NCBI RefSeq assembly: GCF_000015765.1
Contig: NC_008942.1
Coordinates: 945,921 to 1,009,920 of the forward strand
DNA from: Methanocorpusculum labreanum Z
Lineage (GTDB): Archaea > Halobacteriota > Methanomicrobia > Methanomicrobiales > Methanocorpusculaceae
Direction of reading: 5' to 3'
DNA length: 64,000 bases
Part shown: in pieces, positions 28,752-37,057 of the stretch
How positions within the stretch are numbered: position 1 is the first letter of the stretch
Layout of the letters: the number at the start of each line of letters is the position of its first letter
Made by a program: the position numbers and the translations under genes
The notes under the pieces: generated by a model
What the model was told of the DNA's origin: nothing
The model's input: the letters and a program-made list of their open reading frames with translations, nothing else
Database searches by the model: none

Positions 28752-29489
28752 TTATGTTTTAGAACCGGGGAGTTTGTCGCCGGTCTCGGGCTTCATGACC
28801 ACGGGGTGGGCAAGCCCGAGGGAGGCAACTTCCATGAGCTCTTCGTAGTCCATGGTCGTTTCCACGCATCCGTCCGTCTTGGTAACGAATCCGATCGTCG
28901 TCATGGAGATCTTTCGGCCCATCTGCAGACCTTCCTTGACCTCCATCATGCAGCCGACGCCGATCATTGCCTTCGGCTTATATTTTTTCACCATCCTTTT
29001 AATGAAGGTCGAGCCCGGGATGATGAAGGTCTTGTATCCTGCTTCGTTGAGAGCAGGGACCGCCCGTCCAAGCCCGCAGCGCCCGCAGGAAACGCATTTG
29101 AGTCCGTCGGGGGTCAGACGGGCCGGGCAATCGTGAGCACGGAGACACTGGGGAAAGAAGACGACACGGTCTTCGACCGGGGTTTTCGCGAAGTTGGAGT
29201 AGTTCATCTCGTTGTCGATTCTGATCAGAAACTCCATCAGCTCTTTTCCGTCGACGCCGAGGAGGAGACAGACGATCTTGACCGTGCCTTCCATGATCGT
29301 AAAGAACGGTCTGAGAAGCCGCGGGAAGTACATCTGTTTCCGGTGGATCGAGATGACGATTAAGATCGCCATCAGAATGGAGAAGATCAGCCAGAAGGCT
29401 ATGAAGATCAGAAGAAGCTGGCCGAGGATCAGGGCCAGGTTGTTCCAGACCGGACTGTCGAAAAATGCGAGGGAGAGGGTCGCAGCCAT
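28752..29489 (-). CDS. DUF116 membrane-anchored cysteine-rich protein
   Basis: A 245-residue protein. Two hydrophobic segments lie near 18-50 and 60-80. The cytoplasmic domain has FPQCLRAHDCPA, CVSCGRCGLG and GVGCMMEV, which look like metal or cluster ligands and define DUF116. Function is unknown; the family is common in anaerobes. It starts directly after the mtnA stop, so it is translated from the same message as the enzymes upstream. Confidence 0.8.
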   Translation of the reverse strand: MAATLSLAFFDSPVWNNLALILGQLLLIFIAFWLIFSILMAILIVISIHRKQMYFPRLLRPFFTIMEGTVKIVCLLLGVDGKELMEFLIRIDNEMNYSNFAKTPVEDRVVFFPQCLRAHDCPARLTPDGLKCVSCGRCGLGRAVPALNEAGYKTFIIPGSTFIKRMVKKYKPKAMIGVGCMMEVKEGLQMGRKISMTTIGFVTKTDGCVETTMDYEELMEVASLGLAHPVVMKPETGDKLPGSKT

Positions 29490-30506
29490 TTATTTCATGT
29501 CCTGGAAATCATACGGGGGATACAGGACACCCTTTTCGGTTATAATGGCGGTAACTAGATCCAGCGGCGTCGCGTCGAAGGCGTAGTTGATGACCGGGAC
29601 GTTTTCCGGAACGGTCGTTCTCCCAAAGAGGCCGGAAACTTCGGTCCGGTCACGCTGTTCGATGGTGATATCGGACTCTGACGCCGCTGCGTCAAAAGTC
29701 GAGACGGGAGCCGCGACGTAGAACGGGATGTCGTGATATTTGGCACAGACGGCGTGCATGTAAGTCCCGATCTTGTTGAAGACGGCGTCTTTTGTGATCC
29801 GGTCGGCACCGACGATGACGGCGTCGATTTTTCCCTGACGCATCAAAAATGCGGCTTCTGAGTCAACGATCGTTGTCACGGGGATCTCATCACGGGCGAG
29901 TTCCCAGGCGGTGAGCCTGGAGCCCTGGAGAAGGGGGCGGGTCTCGCAGGAGACGACCGAGATCTTCTTGCCCATCTTTTTGGCCGAGCGGATGACCCCG
30001 AGCGCCGTCCCCCATGAAGAGCAGGCGAGTGCCCCTGCATTACAGTGGGTAAGCACGGTCCCGATCTGCGGGAGAAGCGAGGCGCCGTTGTGACCCAGAA
30101 GCATGCAGGCTTTGGTGTCGTTTTCGGCGATGGTTTTCGCGGCGAAAAGCGCCATGACCCGTGCCATCTCCGGGGGGAGATTTTCCATGCTGCGGAGGAC
30201 TTTGTCCACGCCCCATGCGAGATTCACGGCGGTCGGGCGGGTGCTTTTCAGAAGCGCCGCATCGGACGCGATCGTCTCGTCGAACTCGACGTCCGAAACG
30301 CAGCGTGCCGCAGATAAAGCGACCCCGAATGCGCCGGCAACGCCGAGGGCCGGAGCTCCTCTGACTTCGAGCCGGCGGATCGCGTCCGCGAGCCGGGAAA
30401 CCTCGGTGATCTCGATGACCTTATACTCGGTTGGGAGCAGCGTCTGGTCGATGAGCATCACGGAACTGTTTTCATCGTTCCACCAGATGGTTTTGTCCTC
30501 GGTCAC
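29490..30506 (-). CDS. mtnA: S-methyl-5-thioribose-1-phosphate isomerase family (MtnA)
   Basis: A 338-residue aldose-ketose isomerase of the MtnA/eIF2B-like family. Signatures are VRGAPALGVAGAFG and VIVGADRITKDAVFNKIGTY, followed by PFYVAAPVSTFD. It converts methylthioribose-1-phosphate to the ribulose form in methylthioadenosine salvage. A related archaeal activity is ribose-1,5-bisphosphate isomerase, but the length and motifs fit MtnA better. It overlaps the HdrA-like gene by 4 nt. Confidence 0.88.
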   Translation of the reverse strand: MTEDKTIWWNDENSSVMLIDQTLLPTEYKVIEITEVSRLADAIRRLEVRGAPALGVAGAFGVALSAARCVSDVEFDETIASDAALLKSTRPTAVNLAWGVDKVLRSMENLPPEMARVMALFAAKTIAENDTKACMLLGHNGASLLPQIGTVLTHCNAGALACSSWGTALGVIRSAKKMGKKISVVSCETRPLLQGSRLTAWELARDEIPVTTIVDSEAAFLMRQGKIDAVIVGADRITKDAVFNKIGTYMHAVCAKYHDIPFYVAAPVSTFDAAASESDITIEQRDRTEVSGLFGRTTVPENVPVINYAFDATPLDLVTAIITEKGVLYPPYDFQDMK

Positions 30507-31789
30507 TGTTCGCTCCTGACGACGTCGATGGAGGCTTTCATGGCGGCGGCACCGGCGGACATGACCGAGTCAGGGATGTCTTTTGGAGCAAGGGCGGCGC
30601 CGGCGATGTAGATCCCGGGACGGATCGTTCCCGCCGGGTCGAGTTTCATATCGGCGGGACTTAAGAACTGGTGATCGTCGAGGGGAAGGCCGAGCGATTT
30701 TGCGAGCCGCACGGTTTCCGGTTCGGGGATCATGCCGACCGAAAGGACAACGAGATCGGCTTCCAGATTGAGGAATTCGGCGGTCTCGGTGTTTTCGACC
30801 GGGAGAACCAGCCGGCCCTTTCCGTTGTCCTGCACATCGCCCGGCAGTCCGCGGATGATTTTGACGCCGGCGTCGATCGCCCGCTGGTAATACTCCTCGT
30901 AGCCTTTTCCGTAGGCCCGGATGTCAGAGTAGAGGATCGAGACCTCGCAGTCGGGATAATGCTCTTTGATGAGCATGGAGTTTTTGAGGGCGTACATGCA
31001 GCATACGCAGGAACAGATGTTTCTGTTGATCGTCATGTCACGCGATCCTACGCACTGGACAAAGACGATGCTTTTCGGGGTCTCGCCGTTCGAGAGCCGG
31101 CGTAAGTTGCCGGTGGTCGGTCCGCCGGCATTGATCATCCGCTCGAATTCGAGGGAGGTGATGACATCCGGGTATCGAAGATAGCCGAATCTGGATTTCT
31201 TCTGCGGGTCGAAGAGCGAGTATCCGGTCGCGATCACGACGGCGGAGGCGTTGATCTCGAGGGTTTCGACTTTTGCCTCGGTGACTTTGAGGACGGCGTC
31301 TTTGCCGCAGACCCCGTAGCAGAGGCCGCATTCAATACAGTGGAGATTGTCTTTTACAACGATGTTGGGGATCGACTGGGCGTGGGGTTTGTAGATCGCT
31401 TTTCGAACCCCGATGCCAGCATCGAATTTGTTGTAGACTTCGATCGGGCAGATGGTGATACAGTCGCCGCAGCCCGTGCACTCCTTTTCATTGATGTAGC
31501 GTGGATATTTGGTGACGGTGACGGTGAAATTTCCAACCTCACCAACGATTTTTTCGACCTCGGCGAGGGTGAGGATCGTAACGTTCGGATGCCGGGAGAT
31601 CTCGGCCATCTTCGGCGAGAGGATGCACATCGAACAGTCGTTGGTCGGGAAGGTTTTGTCGAGCATGGCCATGTGGCCGCCGATCGACGGCTCGCGCTCG
31701 ATCAGATAGACATGGATGTTGTGATTGGCGATGTCCATGGCACTCTGGATGCCGGCGACTCCTCCGCCAATGACAACAACATTATTCAT
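30503..31789 (-). CDS. HdrA-like FAD/iron-sulfur protein, short form
   Basis: A 428-residue protein related to heterodisulfide reductase subunit A. It has GGGVAGIQSA (FAD), the HdrA phrase FPTNDCSMCILSPKM, two ferredoxin motifs (CTGCGDCITICP and the altered CIECGLCYGVCG), and VQCVGSRD with CSCVCCMYALKNS. It is about 220 residues shorter than typical methanogen HdrA, lacking the C-terminal ferredoxin part. With MtnA and a carbonic anhydrase-like gene beside it, it probably serves a side redox reaction rather than the main CoM-S-S-CoB reductase. Confidence 0.83.
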   Translation of the reverse strand: MNNVVVIGGGVAGIQSAMDIANHNIHVYLIEREPSIGGHMAMLDKTFPTNDCSMCILSPKMAEISRHPNVTILTLAEVEKIVGEVGNFTVTVTKYPRYINEKECTGCGDCITICPIEVYNKFDAGIGVRKAIYKPHAQSIPNIVVKDNLHCIECGLCYGVCGKDAVLKVTEAKVETLEINASAVVIATGYSLFDPQKKSRFGYLRYPDVITSLEFERMINAGGPTTGNLRRLSNGETPKSIVFVQCVGSRDMTINRNICSCVCCMYALKNSMLIKEHYPDCEVSILYSDIRAYGKGYEEYYQRAIDAGVKIIRGLPGDVQDNGKGRLVLPVENTETAEFLNLEADLVVLSVGMIPEPETVRLAKSLGLPLDDHQFLSPADMKLDPAGTIRPGIYIAGAALAPKDIPDSVMSAGAAAMKASIDVVRSEQ

Positions 31790-32273
31790 GGAGATACCTC
31801 TGCCCGACAGAGACGTAGGTCGCGGCGTTTTTGAGGTTGCCGGCGGCCTCTTCGGGGGTGAGTTCGCGAACGACTTTTCCTGGAACGCCGATGACGAGCG
31901 AGTTCGGGGGGATCTCCTTTCGCTCGGAGACGAGAGCTCCGGCTGCGATGAGGGATCCTTTGCCGATCTTTGCGCCGTTCAAAACGATCGCTCCCATGCC
32001 GATGAGTGCGTCGTCTTCTATTGTTGCCCCGTGGATGATCGCCCCGTGACCGATCGAGACGTTTTCACCGATGGTGACGGGATATCCGTGGCTTTCGTGG
32101 ATGACGGCATTGTCCTGCACATTAGAGCCGTTGCCGATTGATATTTTTTCCATATCTGCACGAAGGACCGCCCCGAAAAGGATGGTGACGTTATCGCCGA
32201 GCGTTACGTCGCCTTTGAGGGTCGCATTGGGTGCGACATAGGTGTTTTTTCCGATAGAACCGCCGAAGTCCAT
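31782..32273 (-). CDS. Gamma-type carbonic anhydrase-like hexapeptide-repeat protein
   Basis: A 163-residue left-handed beta-helix protein. Hexapeptide repeats run through residues 10-125, with the metal histidines in VIHESHGYPV, SIGHGAIIHGA. This fits the Cam/YrdA family of zinc or iron carbonic anhydrases. It may supply CO2 or bicarbonate, but YrdA-like proteins are often inactive in assay. The stop overlaps the HdrA-like start by 8 nt; it is the first gene of the operon. Confidence 0.85.
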   Translation of the reverse strand: MDFGGSIGKNTYVAPNATLKGDVTLGDNVTILFGAVLRADMEKISIGNGSNVQDNAVIHESHGYPVTIGENVSIGHGAIIHGATIEDDALIGMGAIVLNGAKIGKGSLIAAGALVSERKEIPPNSLVIGVPGKVVRELTPEEAAGNLKNAATYVSVGQRYLHE

Positions 32274-32435
32274 AGTGGTTATATAATTGCATGCCGGAAG
32301 TTATGAGTATTGTGGATAGGGGAGGAATGGGGGCGGGGTGCCGGAATATAACGGCACCCGTAAATTTCCGAGGTTGAGATTTTTTTTGGATTGGACAATA
32401 TTAGTCAGGTGTACAAGATTTTTGGATATTATTAT

Positions 32436-32520
32436 TCATCACACCAAATGCACGAAATTCACCACGAAAACACGAAACTATCGAAAATCAACGAAATGCA
32501 CAAAACGGGGCAGAGATGGT
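32436..32520 (+). repeat. Family B repeat outside island 2
   Basis: The stretch begins CATCACACCAAATGCACG and holds CACGAAAACACGAAACTA and CAACGAAATGCACAAAACG. It precedes the left arm of island 2 in the same order (B then C) as on the right side of island 1. The gene-free stretch is 32274-32930. Confidence 0.6.
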
Positions 32521-32582
32521 TGTCTGGGAGAGAGGAATTATTCTCAAAAGAAAGGGATTGGCAGAGGGCAGAAACATGAGAT

Positions 32583-32735
32583 AAACCAACCGCGAATCGG
32601 CGCGAATCCCGCCCTTCGGGCTCCCAGAATCGGATTTGCTTAACCTCACTTTCGCAATCCAGCTACGCTGTCTTGCTCATCCCTCATCGGGAGCGTTCGG
32701 GCAAATCCTGTCGCCGCCCCGGCGGCTCCAGTGAA
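32583..32735 (+). repeat. Left inverted-repeat arm of giant-gene island 2
   Basis: It opens with CCAACCGCGAATCGGCGCGA, sharing the head of the island 1 arms, then has a different tail: CCCGCCCTTCGGGCTCCCAG, CATCCCTCATCGGGA and GGGCAAATCCTGTCGCCGCC. The same blocks recur inverted at 36774-36924. A partial family A element (32757-32790) follows toward the gene. Confidence 0.83.
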
Positions 32736-32930
32736 ACAAACTGGATGTTTTTTGTTATATTTCGGGAGTGCGGGGCCGGGGTGGAGAATCTTTTTTTGAT
32801 GAAGAGATGCAACCATTTTCATCTTATTTTGAGGAGGGGGAGCGATATGATCTCTCATATGGTAATAGATTTAAATAAGCGCCCATCTTAGAATGCATAT
32901 TATGACATACGTTCTGGATAGGAGATGGAG

Positions 32931-33275
32931 ATGACCTATTATCGTATAATTACCGAAGAAAAACTGCAGAGTTGGGTTGATCAGAATTCACGAAGAGCCC
33001 AGGAGATTATTGTTGAACTGGTAGATCGTTTGGTTCGTGCATCCGTATCTTATCCAATTGAATGTCGATTTTCAAAAGTAATTATGGAACATGGATTTGA
33101 TGGAGAACTCAACGTCAAAGAGTCGCCTATTCACTATATTCCAGAAGGATATTCCTGTTGGGAAATTGGAACGAACAAGGATTCTATTTCTAAATTCAAG
33201 AGTGATCTGCAGTCATCTGAAAAAAATTTCAGAATGATCAGTACAATAAATCAAATTCGACATTTGTATTTGTAA
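32931..33275 (+). CDS. N-terminal nuclease part of a frame-disrupted giant gene
   Basis: This frame codes the first ~100 residues of a protein whose remainder continues in another frame. The motifs GFDGEL (D59 G60 counting from ATG 32925) and WEIGTNKD (E80, K85) suit a PD-(D/E)xK restriction-type nuclease. Real homology ends at the A7 run (33220-33226); the last 15 residues are out-of-frame. ATG 32931 is preferred because GGAG lies 6 nt upstream; ATG 32925 abuts it. A TTTAAATA box is near 32872. One extra A, or a -1 slip, restores the frame into the following ORF. Confidence 0.7.
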   Translation: MTYYRIITEEKLQSWVDQNSRRAQEIIVELVDRLVRASVSYPIECRFSKVIMEHGFDGELNVKESPIHYIPEGYSCWEIGTNKDSISKFKSDLQSSEKNFRMISTINQIRHLYL

Positions 33276-33289
33276 CGCCACGTCTTGCA

Positions 33290-36200
33290 ATGGGTAAAGA
33301 TTTAGATAAAACTGGTCGTGGCAAGTGGATTCAGGATGAGATCAAAAAGGGGGAGTGGAGGGATATCAAAATTATTGATGCTGACTCCTTATGTGATTGG
33401 CTTTCACTCTACCCAACAGTTGGGATTTGGATGGCTGATCAAATGGGGATGCCAGTTGAGGATATTCGCCCATTAGAGAAATATTGGGATGCTATTCTAG
33501 AGGCTACAAAAATACATCCATTATCCCCAGAGATATTTCTTGCACATCGTGCGGAAGCAAAAGAGCGTGTCAATCAATTCCTTGATAATCATCAAAACCG
33601 TCTCAAACTGACTACATATTGTCCAGCTCAAATTCCGGATTTCATTGCGGCTGTCTTACAAAGCAGAGATGACAGGAATACTTGGTATTCTAAAACATTG
33701 GTCATTGATACACAATCAGCTTTTCAAAAAATGGTTAGTGAATCTGGATCGCATGTATTCGTAATCACATTCGAAGTTATTGACGAAGAAAAATTAATTA
33801 GTGAAGCAAATTCAAGAGAACACTCAGTAATTTACTCTGGTAAACCAAGTCAGAATTCAATCACAAACTCTTACACAAGCACTCTTCCAGATATTCCACC
33901 AGAATATATCTCCACAGAATTAGATAAACTTGGATATGGGAAGTTAGAGGCATTCTATTTTGCATACAAATGTTTCGGAAATCCAAGCAATCTTAGAACT
34001 CTCATTTCTGGTTATCCAATTAGTCCAACATGGAATTTGGGAAATATCGATGTGAATACAATATTATCTGCATGTCTCTTTGGGAAGTGGGACGGAAGTT
34101 ATGAAGGAGACCGAAAAATTATTTCGGATTTTGTAAAAAAACCATACGAGGACTGGATACGAGAAATAACCAATGCTCTCCTGCAGTCTCCTCAGATTCC
34201 GATTTATGAAGAAAATAATGTCTGGAAGGTAACACGAAAACTGGAAATCTGGGATTTAATCTGGGAACGAGTTAGAGCTGAACAGATTCAGCAGTTCTGC
34301 AAACAGGCAGTTCAGGTATTACAAGAGATTGATCCGAAATATGAGCTTGAACCGAATGAAAGATACATGGCCAGCATTCTAACGAAAAGTCCCACATATT
34401 CTTCTACATTGCGTGAGGGGGTGGCAGATACCTTAGCATTTCTGGCAAGTCCTCTCTGTCAAAAAAACAGCGGACTGGATGTTGATGTTCAATCAATAAT
34501 TCAAATGTCGGTTCGTGAAATTCTTTCCTCACCCAATTGGAAACTTTACGCCACACTTGACCACTCAATATCACTCTTGGCAGAAGCATCCCCAAGAGAA
34601 TTTCTCAACAGACTCCGGAAAAATCTGAAAACGCCTTTTATTAAGGATTTGATTCGGGAAGCACCGAATCAATTTGGTCCAATATCATATTTACCAGGTC
34701 TTATCTGGGGTCTGGAAAAACTTGCATGGAGTACAGATAATCTTACTCAGGTGATAGCCATTTTGGGTGATATAATTGAAATGGAGGGGGAACCATATCA
34801 TGAAAAACAAGCATTTCGTGTTCTCAATACAATATTGTGGCTACCAAGACCGCATACATCTGCCGATTCAAAAAAATGTAAAGCCGCGATATATAGTCTT
34901 CTAAAAAATCATCCAGCTATAGGCAGTGTCCTTATCCGTGAGGAGACATCTCTCCAGAATAAGTATTGCGATGGTGGCACTAAACCCAAATGGAGGGGTG
35001 ATTTCTTTGGAGAATGTTCAAACGTTGTGTCATTATATCCAATATATTGCGATATAACACATTATTTGATAGGTAATGATACTGATTTCACATCAAATCT
35101 TCTAAGTGAATATGTACAGAAGAACGGTTGCGTGCGCAAATATATTGTGGAGTTTTTGGAAAATAATGACTTCAACTCCACGCAGCAACTTGAGAAACAT
35201 CAAATTTGGTTGGAGATTAATAAGGCTCTCATGTGGATTTCACGTTTTCCAGATAATAAAATATATTCTCAAGAAGAGGTGGAGAGGTTATCTGCCATCA
35301 GCCTGAAATTAATGCCGGATGAACCCAAATATAAACACAGGTCTTTGTTTAATCCAATAAATAATTCTGCTCTTTATCATCCCGGCATATTAGATTCTGA
35401 CGCATCACTGACTCCTCAAATAGATGCATTGAAGGAAATATACTCTATTGGCGGGATCTCCGACATACTGGAGTTTGCAGAATCAACATCTGTACCTGAA
35501 TCTGTCGGTTATTTATTTGGCAAGAGTGCGGAAACTGAAGATGATACAATCCTCCTTCCAAAATATTTGACCACAACTGATGAATGGAAAAATAAATTTA
35601 TCATTGGATATTGCAGGGGAAGGTTCGATAAATCAGCATGGCAGTTTGTTGATAGTTTACTTATCACATCGTGGACTCCAAATGAAATGAGCGTTTTCTT
35701 CCTCTCTCTTCCGCGTATGAATAAGACATGGGCATATGTCTCGACTTTAATGGGAGATGAAGAAAAAATCTATTGGGAACACATGTGGCCATATCTTCCT
35801 AAAGAAGAAAATAATTGGGCATATGTATTAGATAAATTTCTTCAGTTCAACTTACCGCTGCAGGCGATTAAATGTATTTCCTCTCTGCTATTTGATAAAC
35901 AAAAAGTAGAGGGCGAATACATAATCGGTGCTCTTAAATTGCTTCGTGCAGATAAGAACATGCATCCATATATTGAACCATATGCCATTACGCAAATTCT
36001 GAAATATCTCGCTGAGTCAAAAGATATTAACAAGGAAGAAATATGGATATTAGAAGTTGCCTATTTCTCTGGAATGGATGTTCATGGAAGCCTTCACACA
36101 ACGATTTTTGAGAGAAGACTTGCCGAAAGTCCTGAATTTTTCTGTGAGATGCTGCAACTCATTTACAAATCTAAAAATGAACAAGCCACTGATATGAAGT

Positions 36201-36691
36201 ATGATATCAGCATAGATGTACGAAATAATATTTATTACATGCTTCAGCATTGGAGAGTTATCCCAGGGACAAGAGATGACGGTACATTTGATGAAAGCGC
36301 CTTCCTTGATTGGTATCATTCAGTAATTGATATCTGTCAGAAACAGGGTCTTGAAGATGTAGCATTCGTTGAAATTGGCCGAATACTGACATATGCTCCA
36401 GAAGATCCAGATGGCCTCTGGATTCACAGAACGGTTGCGAATCTGCTCAATGAAGATGATAATGAATCATTAAGACGGCATTTCGGGATTGGTATTAGAA
36501 ATAAGGATGGGGTTCATATCTGCGATGGAGAATGGGAAGAACAACGAACCAAAAATTCTAGGGAGAAAGCAGATGCTTTGGATAATGCTGGATATCCTCT
36601 ATTCGCAGAACTCATGCGAGAGATTTCGGAGTCATATATTCAAGATAAGAAGAGATCAGAAATGGAGATCAGGAGTTTTGAATCATTTTAA
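33290..36691 (+). CDS. Main part of the second giant nuclease/helical-repeat protein (downstream of frame break)
   Basis: An open frame of 1133 codons from its first ATG; homologous sequence starts earlier (FQNDQYNKSNSTFVFVTPR from 33227), giving about 1253 codons with the upstream part. After GKDLDKTGRGKW comes IKIIDADSLCDWLSLYP, matching the linker of the protein at 21158-24994. Where that protein has Walker A, this one has TTYCPAQIPDFIAAVL, so the P-loop is lost. LAEASPREFLNRL (fused residue ~550) and IWGLEKLAWSTDNL (~590) match IAEVNPREA and VWALENLCFWEN at the same distances in the first giant. The rest is helical repeat. AT-rich and flanked by inverted repeats. Defence role inferred. 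Confidence 0.72.
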   Translation: MGKDLDKTGRGKWIQDEIKKGEWRDIKIIDADSLCDWLSLYPTVGIWMADQMGMPVEDIRPLEKYWDAILEATKIHPLSPEIFLAHRAEAKERVNQFLDNHQNRLKLTTYCPAQIPDFIAAVLQSRDDRNTWYSKTLVIDTQSAFQKMVSESGSHVFVITFEVIDEEKLISEANSREHSVIYSGKPSQNSITNSYTSTLPDIPPEYISTELDKLGYGKLEAFYFAYKCFGNPSNLRTLISGYPISPTWNLGNIDVNTILSACLFGKWDGSYEGDRKIISDFVKKPYEDWIREITNALLQSPQIPIYEENNVWKVTRKLEIWDLIWERVRAEQIQQFCKQAVQVLQEIDPKYELEPNERYMASILTKSPTYSSTLREGVADTLAFLASPLCQKNSGLDVDVQSIIQMSVREILSSPNWKLYATLDHSISLLAEASPREFLNRLRKNLKTPFIKDLIREAPNQFGPISYLPGLIWGLEKLAWSTDNLTQVIAILGDIIEMEGEPYHEKQAFRVLNTILWLPRPHTSADSKKCKAAIYSLLKNHPAIGSVLIREETSLQNKYCDGGTKPKWRGDFFGECSNVVSLYPIYCDITHYLIGNDTDFTSNLLSEYVQKNGCVRKYIVEFLENNDFNSTQQLEKHQIWLEINKALMWISRFPDNKIYSQEEVERLSAISLKLMPDEPKYKHRSLFNPINNSALYHPGILDSDASLTPQIDALKEIYSIGGISDILEFAESTSVPESVGYLFGKSAETEDDTILLPKYLTTTDEWKNKFIIGYCRGRFDKSAWQFVDSLLITSWTPNEMSVFFLSLPRMNKTWAYVSTLMGDEEKIYWEHMWPYLPKEENNWAYVLDKFLQFNLPLQAIKCISSLLFDKQKVEGEYIIGALKLLRADKNMHPYIEPYAITQILKYLAESKDINKEEIWILEVAYFSGMDVHGSLHTTIFERRLAESPEFFCEMLQLIYKSKNEQATDMKYDISIDVRNNIYYMLQHWRVIPGTRDDGTFDESAFLDWYHSVIDICQKQGLEDVAFVEIGRILTYAPEDPDGLWIHRTVANLLNEDDNESLRRHFGIGIRNKDGVHICDGEWEEQRTKNSREKADALDNAGYPLFAELMREISESYIQDKKRSEMEIRSFESF

Positions 36692-36773
36692 GTATTTTAC
36701 TTGAGACTCTCCCATTTTTTTGAATATTGCATCATCTCCTCATTAATGAATAACATACCCAAGATTTCCTCAC

Positions 36774-36924
36774 AGGAGCCGCTGGGGCGGCGACAGGATT
36801 TGCCCGAACGTTCCCGATGAGGGATGAACCGGTGGGGTGATAAGACCCACCGTGTTCAAGTGAGGAAAAGCAAATCCGATTCTGGGAGCCCGAAGGGCGG
36901 GATTCGCGCCGATTCGCGGTTGGT
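36774..36924 (-). repeat. Right inverted-repeat arm of giant-gene island 2
   Basis: Mirror of 32583-32735. It shares GGAGCCGC-GGGGCGGCGACAGG, GGATTTGCCCGAACG, CCCGATGAGGGATGA and GGGAGCCCGAAGGGCGG, and ends outward with ATTCGCGCCGATTCGCGG. The middle (36827-36865) differs between arms. A degraded family B copy (36990-37026) lies outside. Positions 36692-37057 hold no gene. Confidence 0.83.
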
Positions 36925-37057
36925 CTATCTCTTGTTTCCACACCCTCTCGTCTCCTTTCTCCCATAGCATCACAATAGTTTGAAGTCACCCACCTCTATC
37001 CCATTATTCACGGATTTTGTGTGATTAATAATTATACAAAAAAAAGAAAGCCGGAAC

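Noticed and set aside
36827-36865. Extra hairpin CACCGGTTCATC/GATGAACCGGTGGGGTG in the right arm of island 2
   Set aside because: It has partial symmetry (CCGGTGGGGTG and CACCCCACCGG-like), but it is simply the part that differs between the arms and supports no separate feature.
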